Assembly (NCBI GenBank): GCA_013423325.1
Contig: BLJB01000150.1
Span: 62,001-126,000 of the forward strand
Direction: 5' to 3'
Source of the DNA: Usnea hakonensis
Taxonomy: Eukaryota > Ascomycota > Lecanoromycetes > Lecanorales > Parmeliaceae
Length of the DNA: 64,000 bases
Shown here piece by piece: positions 55,219-64,000 of the stretch (the stretch's first letter is position 1; each line of letters opens with the position of its first letter). Position numbers and translations under genes: made by a program. The notes under the pieces were generated by a model that was given only the letters and a program-made list of their open reading frames with translations, did not search any database and had not been told where the DNA came from.

Positions 55219-57090
55219 TCAAAACACTCGATTGTCTTCCTGAACTTTCTCATCCATGTCCATCTTCCATCGTCCAGCAGGCTTGCGGAGGAATGCCTCA
55301 CACAATAAGCCTGCTGCAACGCTAACATTCAAACTATCGACCCTACCGTGCCCGTTTCTTGGGCCATCGATTCCAACATCGAAATTTGCTTTCGTTTGTA
55401 TATTGTAACGTAGGCCTTCGCCTTCGCCGCCAAGAATCAAAAGACATGGATGATTCCGGACTGGACTTCCCAGATCTGAGGTAGAGAAGTAGTTGCCTAG
55501 TCCAGTCCGCTTGCCAGGGGTAGGAGCAACCGCTGCGTAGATCTTCCAACCGTTGCGTTTGCATTGATCGATGAAGCCTCCAGGCTGGCTGACTGACACA
55601 AGGGGTAAGGCTTCGGAAGCGCCAGCTGAAGCCTTGATGGCAACTGGAGAGACTGGAGCGCTGCTCCGATTAGAGATGGCAACAGTATCGACGCCGAGGA
55701 AGAAGGCAGATCTCAAGATTGCGCCAAGGTTTCCAGGGTCAAGGATACCATCTAGTAAGAGCACAAAGGGGTATCTCGGGAAGGTTACGTCGTATTTGAT
55801 GATGGAGTCTGTGCCGTTAACTGCTTCGTCTTCGCGTGATTGATGGTCCAAGATGACATGGAACTCGCCATTCCGCTTTTCCACGGCCTGAAATCCTGTG
55901 ACAGGTAGCTTTGGAAGTGGAGATGCCTCCAAGATGTAGCCATTATGAGGTCTCCCTGCGCTCATTTTGTCCATCAACCGCAGCCAATCTCCTCTCACCC
56001 TCTCAGCGACCACGCCACGCTTCAAAGCTAAATCTCGGATCTTCTGATCTTGCTCATGGACTACCCTATTATCCCCACCATATATGTAAAGTTTGTAGAG
56101 CTTTCTTCGTGAAGACAGAAGAGCTGCGGTAATTACAGATGTACCGTATAGGAATTCGGATGCCGGTGTAGTGTACGGGATACCCACAGTAAAGCTCAGA
56201 CCATGACGTGGCGATTGCTCCTCATTACTTTGGGCTAGGCCCCTACCATAACCTTCGAATATGCGGCTAGTCCCACGAGATGAGGGCTCGTAATCCTTTC
56301 CTAGGATCCGGCTGGCATGAGGGGCACGATCCTGCCTATCTAAATCTCGTCCCATTGAGAATCGAGGCCTGTCTGGCTCGGGAGACGTATCACCATCATT
56401 CAGCAACTCTTCAGGAATTGAACTTGCGTATTCCTGCTTTTCTTCATACGGTGTAGCTGTGCGACGAGTTGTGCGGTCAAAGGGTGCGCGCTCGTAGAGG
56501 TCTTTCTTCAAACTGTGGGGCTTGTCTTCATGATAACCCTGGCGGTGAGCGGTTCCGCGAGTGGGTGAATTGGATGAACTCGGTTTTTCACGCTCTCCAA
56601 ATTTAAATGCTCGAGGAAGCGCACGTTTGCTCTCAGGGTTGCTTGTATAGTCGTATTTGGCCCCTCTGGTGGAGCGATCGAAAGCGCCTTTGTCGTCTCT
56701 TCGTAGCTGATTTCGAAGTCGTCTCTGCGTGCTCTGATTCTCACTGATGGTTTCTGCATCCCTAATATCCTCAATGTCTAATCCCCGCTGGTGGCTCGGC
56801 CTCGATCTCCTTTCGCGTGGGGGACCAAAATCATTCATTCGCTTCCCAAGAGACTGGTGTCCATCCCATGGGCGTCGAGCTGGCCCATCCTCCCAGTCAT
56901 GACTCCTAAATGGACTGGTACGCCGCGTCTGGGGGGTCTTGGTGTCATACTGCGATCGCCTTAAAGACTTGTTGATTGCTGTATTTGTCGATATGGGCGA
57001 TGAAACAACGTGTCGCGTTAGGGAATTTCGAGGTTTGAGCAGACGCCGACTTCCAAACCCATCGCTCAGGGAAGTAACTATTTTCAGCAT
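55219..57090 (-). CDS. Mitochondrial rRNA 2'-O-ribose methyltransferase (MRM1-like, SpoU)
   Basis: SAM-dependent SpoU/TrmH methyltransferase expected to modify a guanosine ribose in mitochondrial large-subunit rRNA. Single exon, 623 aa. The frame is open further upstream, but only from non-ATG codons; the first ATG (57090) opens an Arg/Leu/Ser-rich mitochondrial leader (MLKIVTSLSDGFGSRRLLKP). About 280 residues of charged, Arg- and Ser-rich sequence precede the catalytic part, which makes it much longer than yeast Mrm1. From GIPYTTPASEFLYGTSVITAAL the SpoU substrate-binding domain begins; catalytic motifs 1-3 are LLDGILDPGNLGAILRSAFF, ILGGEGEGLR and DSLNVSVAAGLLCEAFLR. All knot residues (N-R, E, N) are present. 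Confidence 0.92.
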   Translation of the reverse strand: MLKIVTSLSDGFGSRRLLKPRNSLTRHVVSSPISTNTAINKSLRRSQYDTKTPQTRRTSPFRSHDWEDGPARRPWDGHQSLGKRMNDFGPPRERRSRPSHQRGLDIEDIRDAETISENQSTQRRLRNQLRRDDKGAFDRSTRGAKYDYTSNPESKRALPRAFKFGEREKPSSSNSPTRGTAHRQGYHEDKPHSLKKDLYERAPFDRTTRRTATPYEEKQEYASSIPEELLNDGDTSPEPDRPRFSMGRDLDRQDRAPHASRILGKDYEPSSRGTSRIFEGYGRGLAQSNEEQSPRHGLSFTVGIPYTTPASEFLYGTSVITAALLSSRRKLYKLYIYGGDNRVVHEQDQKIRDLALKRGVVAERVRGDWLRLMDKMSAGRPHNGYILEASPLPKLPVTGFQAVEKRNGEFHVILDHQSREDEAVNGTDSIIKYDVTFPRYPFVLLLDGILDPGNLGAILRSAFFLGVDTVAISNRSSAPVSPVAIKASAGASEALPLVSVSQPGGFIDQCKRNGWKIYAAVAPTPGKRTGLGNYFSTSDLGSPVRNHPCLLILGGEGEGLRYNIQTKANFDVGIDGPRNGHGRVDSLNVSVAAGLLCEAFLRKPAGRWKMDMDEKVQEDNRVF

Positions 57091-57545
57091 CAGATGTCTG
57101 ACTCCCACTTGGTTGCCTCGCACGCCTCGAAGAAGAAAATGTTTCGTCGGCCACCGGCTAAACTTTCCCCGGAATGCCAAGTCTCTATTCTCCAAATACA
57201 ACGCATAGAAGTCTTGAATCTCTCAAACAATTGAATGATTACTGACTTTACTCTAAGCACTAGACAGAAGAAATGGAACGGATTTCCAAGCCTTGGTATT
57301 TATAAAGGATGCTTTAGAGCTCACCCCACAGAGTTCAATGCCCGTTCAAATCCGGAGACGACTTTTTTCCTTTGAATTGGCCACGCTCTATCGGACAGCA
57401 GGGAAGTTGGAAAGAATATTCTTTAGCTCGCAAGCGTCACTGTACAAATCTACCTGATGCATACAAGAAGTGTATACGAACTACAACCTTCGAAGGAGGA
57501 GCAATCCTGCACGTCCTGTTTTAAAGGAGACTGAGACAGGACAAA
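57091..57545. other. Divergent promoter region, MRM1-like / phospholipase D
   Basis: 455 bp between divergent starts. ORFs crossing it are antisense extensions. No clear TATA box. Confidence 0.5.
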
Positions 57546-60500
57546 ATGACGGAAGTCAATCCGGGGGTTCCGTCTGCTCCACGTTCGCCGCAAAGTCAGA
57601 AGCCCATAGAGCCATCATCAAAGTGCGCCTCTGGAGATCCCGAGAAGGGCATCATCTACTCTCCAATACGTCAAGAACGGAGACTGAATGGCACTGTAAA
57701 GAAGGACTTGTCGCCAGATGCTTCTGCAGTCTCCGAAGCCACAGGATTTCCTTTTGGAGATACAGTCGAAGCACATGAGGATAGGACGAAACACACGTAT
57801 GCCGAAGTAACACGCCCGCGCGGCATTGCTCAGCAACTACTTCAACGAAGGACTTCAGCGGATCATGCTGGTGGATCGCCAGATCTGCCAACAACATTTA
57901 GCTCGGAAAGCTCCAACCACCAACGTCCACCGTCCGTCAAATTCTCACATCCAGAATTCGAGACCGAGCAATCGGGCACACAGTGGAGGTCGGACTCCGG
58001 AGAGTCTGCTGGAGATGAGACTGCGAATAGATCCCGCAGAGGAGGAGCACTCTTCAACCGGCTCAAGTCATTCGCCAGCCCGCCTAGTGTGCAATCTCAC
58101 AAAAGGACTTCGAGTGGCTTCAGCTTTGGTCGAGGCTCTGTCGACGAGCGAAGGGTCTCACACCTCTCAGAGGGGGATGAACCAATGAATGCCACATCTG
58201 AGGAGGATGAAAGCGATCTCGATGCTGACGCAGAGGAGAGTGCTGGGGAAGATGAAGCTATTGGATTCTCGGATCGAATGAGGCGCAAGAGTCGACGACC
58301 ACAGGACGGAGGTCCTCAGACGGCTCCTACTACGCCCAAAAAAAAACTGACACGAAATGAGCGACCAGGCATCTTGTCCGCTAGTAGTATGACTCCAACA
58401 GACAGGTTTCGTCCCTCGTTTCTCCCACGAAGAGCAACCACGACAGATCTACCTGCGGATGGCCGCCAAGGGGTCTCTGAGGATGAAGGTCGCGATAAAG
58501 TTCGTCGAGCTAACGCTTGGCGAAGGGGTAGTGCGTGGGTCCACGGTCCACGCGGGTCTAGTAATGCAAGTAGCCGCAAGCACAGCCAGCAACCTGCCAC
58601 CGAAGAACGTCGACCGAGCAACTTGAGGAGACTCACCGGTTTCGGAGCAAGCAATGATGGCACCGACTCTTCTCCCTTCTCGCCATGGAAAGTTCATCGA
58701 GGCGAGCGTGCTTCAACTATCAGTGCAGCAAAATGGCGACAATTGAAGGCCGGCTTGAGAATGATGGGTCAGCGTCGGAAAGCTGAGAATACCATTGATC
58801 ATGCCAAGTCTGCTGAGCTGCTTGCCGAACTAACAGCCGGCGTTCCTGCAGCACTTATCGTTGCAAGCATGTTCCAAAGAGATGAACATGGGAACAAGCG
58901 AATCCCGATACTGTTGGAGCAGCTTAAAGTTCGACTGACTGACAGCCAACAGATTTCCTCGAAATCTGGTGAACGTCACATGATTTTTCGAATCGAAATG
59001 GAATATGGCAATGGATTGACAAGAATGAAGTGGGTCATTCACCGGGCACTAAGAGACTTTGTTAAATTACACACGCGCTACAAGATACAAATTGGTGCTC
59101 AAAAATACGTCAAGTTGAAGACCGCTGACGCGCGAACGAAGCTACCTCGTTTTCCAAGGAGTGCTTTCCCGTATCTACGCGATGCAAGAGGTCTCAAGAG
59201 TGACTCCGAAGATGAGGAAGATGGTGATGGTAATGGTCCTAGTGGTGGTGAGACAAGTGGAGCAGAACGAACCAGCAAGAAGAAAGTCCGCCCTTCTTTA
59301 GGAGGTCTGAGGCGAAAGTCAAGTATTGCCAATGCAAGTATCGGAGATGGACCTAGTGCACCAGCACGTAAGGACGCATATCCAGAAAGGCAGCGCAAGA
59401 AGCTTGAGCTTTATCTCCAGCAGATGATTCGATATCTTATCTTCCGGCCCGAAAGTAATCGACTGTGCAAATTCCTTGAATTGTCTGCACTTGGCGTACG
59501 GCTTGCTGCTGAAGGGAGCTATCATGGGAAAGAAGGGCTTCTAGTTATTCAGTCTGGGAAAGGTGTCGACTTTCGCAAAGCTTGGACACCGTCCCTTCTC
59601 GCCGGTCGCCATGGTCCTAAATGGTTCTCAGTTCGTCATAGCTATGTTGTCTGTGTGGACTCTCCAGAGGAGATGAATATCTATGATGTCTTCTTAGTAG
59701 ACTCCAGCTTTGAAGTTCAGACCAAAAGAAGAGGCCTGCGCGAGCAGAAGCCCAAAGACGTGGCAAAGGCTGCAAAGGAGTCGGCTTCACATCCAAAGCA
59801 CCATACCTTGAGGCTACATAACTTGGAAAGGAGGCTGAAGTTGCTAGCAAAGACTGAAAGGCAACTCCATCAGTTCGAAGAGTCGATCAAATGGATGCTA
59901 TCAAATACATCTTGGGCGAAGCCCAAGCGTTTCGATAGCTTCGCTCCAGTCCGCTCTAATGTATTTGCCCAGTGGCTGGTTGATGGCAGAGATTACATGT
60001 GGAACGTGTCTAGAGCAATAAGCATGGCCAAAGATGTCATCTACATACATGATTGGTGGCTCAGCCCAGAATTATACATGCGAAGGCCAGCCGCAATTAG
60101 TCAGAAATGGCGGCTGGACAGACTACTGCAACGTAAGGCACGAGAAGGAGTCAAGATCTTCGTCATCATGTATCGTAATATCAACTCTGCCATTCCTATC
60201 GATTCCGAATACACCAAATTCTCACTTTTAGACTTGCATCACAATGTCTTCGTCCAAAGGTCACCAAATCAGTTCCGTCAAAACACGTTCTTTTGGGCTC
60301 ACCATGAGAAAATTTGCATTGTGGACCACATCGTAGCCTTTGTCGGAGGAATTGATCTATGTTTCGGTCGATGGGACACTCCTCAGCATTCCGTTGTGGA
60401 TGACAAGTTGACCGGCTTCGAAGCCTCTGACGCGCCGAAAGATGCTGATCACTGTCAGCTTTGGCCAGGCAAGGATTACTCCAATCCCAGAGTCCAGGAC

Positions 60501-63071
60501 TTTTATGCTCTAGAAAAGCCTTATGAAGAAATGTACGATAGAGCGAGAATACCTCGAATGCCATGGCATGACATACACATGCAAGTTGTTGGCCAACCAG
60601 CTCGGGATCTGACGAGGCATTTTGTGCAACGATGGAATTATATCCTGCGCCAACGCAAGCCAACTAGGCCCACCCCTTTCTTACTACCGCCGCCAGACTT
60701 CCAGCCGGCAGATCTTGAAGCTCTAGGACTTAACGGTACATGTGAAGTGCAGATACTGCGATCTGCCTGTTGGTGGTCGCTGGGGACGCCAAATCATACT
60801 GAGCACAGCATCATGAATGCTTACATCAAAACGATCGAGCAATCAGAGCATTTTGTCTACATCGAAAATCAGTTCTTCATTAGCAGTTGCGAGGTTGAAG
60901 GCACTCGAATTGAGAATCATATTGGTGATGCTCTTGTCGAACGCATCGTCAGAGCGTCGCAGAAGAGGGAAAGCTGGCGAGCGGTTATAGTTATTCCACT
61001 GATGCCCGGGTTTCAGAACACTGTTGATAGTCAAGACGGTACGAGCGTCAGACTTATTATGCAATGCCAATATCGGAGCATATGCCGAGGAGAAGCATCT
61101 ATCTTCGGTCGAATACGCGCCCAAGGCATCGAGCCCGAGGACTACATTCAGTTTTACAGCTTACGTTCTTGGGGTAGAATCGGACCTACCAAGCAGCTTG
61201 TGACAGAGCAGCTCTACATCCATGCCAAGTGTATGGTGGTCGATGATAAAGTAGCAATTATTGGATCAGCGAATATCAATGAGCGCTCGATGCTTGGCTC
61301 CCGGGACTCCGAGTGTGCGGCCGTGGTCCGAGATACTGATATGCTCTGGTCAACTATGAACGGCGAGCCATATCTCGTTGGCAGATTTGCTCATACCTTA
61401 CGAATGCGGCTTATGAGGGAGCATCTTGGCATTGACGTAGATGAAGTCTTGGAAGACGACCTCCAAGAGGAGAACTACAAGAAAGAGCAACAGTGGGAGA
61501 GTGACATGAACAAGTTTCACAGCAAAGAGAATATCGATCGTGATATTGCAAATGAGCTCCTAGAGTCCAAACAAAGAGCTCAGGATGAGGCAATTCAAAA
61601 GGCCGAGAGAATGTCAAGTTTCAACTATGATGCTCCAGTGGAACAAGCCAACAACCCTAACTTGAAGTCGAACAAGAAGCTCACTGTGGACCCTCGAGTC
61701 ACGGATAATCCGGAGCACAAGAAGGACGTCGATGGAGAGGGACCTGATGCATGGAAGCGAGAAGAGGACGCTGGTACAGCCGGGCGGCGTGATACGTACC
61801 TGATGACAGGGAAGACTGGCGGCAAAGAGGTGCTGCTATCACCTGAAGATTCCAATGCTGCTAAAGGTAGACCATCACCCAATAGACAAGATTCGCCGCG
61901 GAAAAGGTCCTACACTCCAGTTAGTGACGACGATAGCACTGGCAATGCCGCATTGCCGCCGTCGCCTTTGACTCGGACCAGCACGGCAGCGCTTGCGCTA
62001 TCACAGACGTCGACGCTTCCTCCACTGCCTATGACTGATGACACTGACATTGGCGGACCCTCTTTACAGCGGACACCATCGCAGAAAGCAGCGGAGATCA
62101 CGAATCCTCTCGTGGCTGACATGAAGCGGCCATTCGTCGACAAGGACTGCATGCGTGACCCTCTCAATGATTCTTTTTTCCTGGATACCTGGCACGCTGT
62201 CGCAGAGAACAACACCAAGCTTTTCCGGCAAGTCTTTCGATGCCAGCCAGACAACGATGTCAAATCATGGAGAGAATACAAAGAATACTCAGCTTATGCT
62301 GAGCGTTTTTCCCAAGCACAGGGTGGCGGCAAGAGTAAGGACCGAGTTCAGCAAGATGCTCCTGGCTCAAGTGGACCCCCAGGTAGCGCTAGTTTTCCTG
62401 ACAAGCTTCGTCTACTTGGACCTATTGGAGAGAAGGCTGGCGACGCAGAAAGCAAAGCGGAGACATTTGGAGAGAAACTCATGCATAGCTTGAGCCAAAA
62501 CGACGGTCAGAAAGACAACCATTATAGGACTCAACCCATGGGGAGAATCGAAGAGTGGGCCGAGGAAGCCAACAAGGCACAACTTGAACGACATGCAGCA
62601 GAATCCAGAGAAAAGCGACAAAGGTCCGTCAGTGCTGCTGACACTGACACGATCGTTGACGAAAAGGCCCACTTGCGCACCTCCAATGAGCTGAAGCCCT
62701 CTGCAACCGCTGACTCGGAAGCCACGACCAAGATGCCGCCGCCGCCGCCGCCGCCTTCTGTCGCCTACTCGGATGCCCTAAATCGCAACACGTCGACTCA
62801 GAAGAGACGGAGAAGGGCAACCACCCGGAGTTCGAGGAGAGAATTTCATGCCAGCGACGACATCATCCCTCTGACTGACGCGGACGACCTGATGCAGATG
62901 GTCCAAGGCCATTTGGTACTTTGGCCGTATGACTGGCTGGCGAGGGAGGAGCAGGGCGGCAATTGGCTGTATAGCATTGATGGGTTGGCGCCTTTGGAGA
63001 TTTAGTAAGGCCTTTTCTCTGTCCTTACCCAACAGCCGGGGTGTATCTTGCTAACCCGGACCAGCAACTAA
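57546..63071 (+). CDS. Phospholipase D (PLD1/Spo14-type)
   Basis: Hydrolyses phosphatidylcholine to phosphatidic acid; membrane signalling and vesicle traffic. Main exon 57546-63004 and a 7-bp last exon 63065-63071, split by an intron (63005-63064) that interrupts the final Tyr codon: ..APLEIYN-stop, 1821 aa. Unspliced, a stop TAG appears at once (LEI). Order: disordered N-terminus (1-430), PX domain (about 450-620) with RMKWVIHRALRDFVKLHTRY, PH-like domain (about 640-770) with KWFSVRHSYVVCV, then two HKD motifs, HEKICIVD (about residue 920) and HAKCMVVDD (about 1226), followed by GSANINERSMLGSRDSE. The C-terminal part has GPxQ-type low complexity, a run of seven prolines at about 62733 and the conserved end WPYDWLAREE..WLYSIDGLAPLEI. 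Yeast Spo14 has the same PX-PH-HKD-HKD order. Confidence 0.96.
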
Positions 63072-64000
63072 TTATTTCCGTGACCTCGCTTGCTTTGGTC
63101 TGACGAATCTTGCAAACACAAGCTACACAATTCGCAAGCCCACGATTCGGGCTTTCTCGGCTCTGGAAGCATAGCGGGCACGGCGTTTTCACCTTCCTTT
63201 TGTTTCGATACATGCACAAGCGACGGCGTTTTTGTTCCCCTCAAACTTCGGGGCTCTATTGATTACATGCATACATATTCTATACTCCAGATGTCCCACT
63301 CAGGCAGTGGATGATGGGAATGGTGGTGGAGCAAATTGGTTCCCCTTTCTACCTAATACTTGCCGAACCTGGCTTTCCGTCTGATCCTGGCCTGGACGAG
63401 TACATAGCCATAGCCATTGCTAAGGAGAGTTCGTGACTGAGACGTGCCCAGTTTGTTATTTCCTCTCTTACCTACTACATCGATGGATGCGAATAATGCT
63501 GTCTCCACGCACTCTAATCATCACATCCGGAGCAAAATCACTTTCCATCGCGATTGTTTGATGCATGCTTTATCATACGTTCAAGGTCAAAGTAAACTAG
63601 CTCCCCTTGCTAACAAAGTCTCCTATGTTTTCGCCATGGTAGATTACTGCTTTCTTTCGCGTCACAAATTCTAATTATCTAGGATGCGACTGGTTCTTTT
63701 ATAAATATTGTGACGTCGGATATGAATTTTCCCTCCATGTTATTACGTTGTGATCGAGATTCGAAGTTTAGAGAAAGGAAAAGAAAAAGAAGAGAAAAAA
63801 AAGGTATGACGCCTTGGACCTGAGAGGTGTTGAAATTGCGAATTCGCCAGGCACTTCATCATTTCGAATATGCCAGGAACAAGAGTCGTCTAAGAAACCG
63901 TCCACCGACTCCATGCTCTCCAATTTATCAATGTTGAAAGAATTTCGAGACGAAGTTTTCGCTACCCATCATCATCATCATCATCACCATCGTTATCCAC
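63072..64000. other. Phospholipase D 3' flank and unassigned DNA to window end
   Basis: 929 bp without a supported gene. An A/G-rich tract (GAAAGGAAAAGAAAAAGAAG) lies at about 63773-63800 and a (CAT)n run at 63968-63986 near the window edge, which could be the start of a neighbouring gene's leader. Confidence 0.4.

Noticed and set aside
55219..57201. Longer start for the MRM1-like gene
   Set aside because: The extension to 57201 begins at TTG, not ATG; the first ATG at 57090 opens a good mitochondrial leader.

Overview
This window is nuclear DNA from a filamentous ascomycete (Pezizomycotina). The evidence is short spliceosomal introns (about 41-142 bp with GT..AG ends and CTAAC/CTGAC-type branch sites), a Zn2Cys6 regulator, RTA1-family and MCT-like transporters, a DUF7730-type LPLEIRR protein, Ser/Thr-rich wall or secreted proteins, and widely spaced genes on both strands with no operons. 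The class cannot be fixed from sequence alone. Exon structures were built by hand: each junction was required to keep frame and to restore a recognisable family sequence.

Layout, left to right. 1-13.3 kb is rich in secreted and membrane proteins: the 5' part of an S1/P1 nuclease, a Ser/Thr-rich protein with a CBM19-like cysteine domain, a secreted lysophospholipase, an EI24-type membrane protein, a second Ser/Thr-rich secreted protein and an amino-acid permease. 13.3-16.5 kb is gene-poor and holds a 258-bp MITE-like element. 16.5-26 kb holds an MCT-type MFS transporter (its first intron contains an NN assembly gap), a DUF7730-like protein, an ALDH3-type fatty-aldehyde dehydrogenase, AP-3 mu, a small DMAC1-like mitochondrial protein and a HAPSTR1-like protein. 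26-35 kb holds the ISWI ATPase, a HAD phosphatase, an unrecognised cysteine-rich protein and an L-sorbosone-dehydrogenase-like protein. 38-44 kb holds ALG13, a degenerate carrier-like membrane protein, and an RTA1 exporter divergent from a Zn2Cys6 regulator. 45.5-52 kb holds an Asn-Gly-Thr repeat protein, an 880-bp giant foldback element, the mitochondrial ribosomal protein mS35 and a CCCH zinc-finger protein. 55-63 kb holds a mitochondrial rRNA 2'-O-methyltransferase divergent from a 1.8-kb-codon phospholipase D.

The genes are mostly unlinked housekeeping functions (chromatin, glycosylation, vesicle coats, mitochondrial translation, lipid signalling) mixed with accessory secreted proteins. 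I see no biosynthetic cluster, CRISPR, tRNA or rRNA. The most unusual signals are the foldback element ending about 80 bp before the mS35 start codon, a stop codon split by an intron at the end of the phospholipase D gene, two in-frame stop-free introns, a short motif shared by the two Ser/Thr-rich proteins, and the repeat protein with a long leader and alternative 3' ends.
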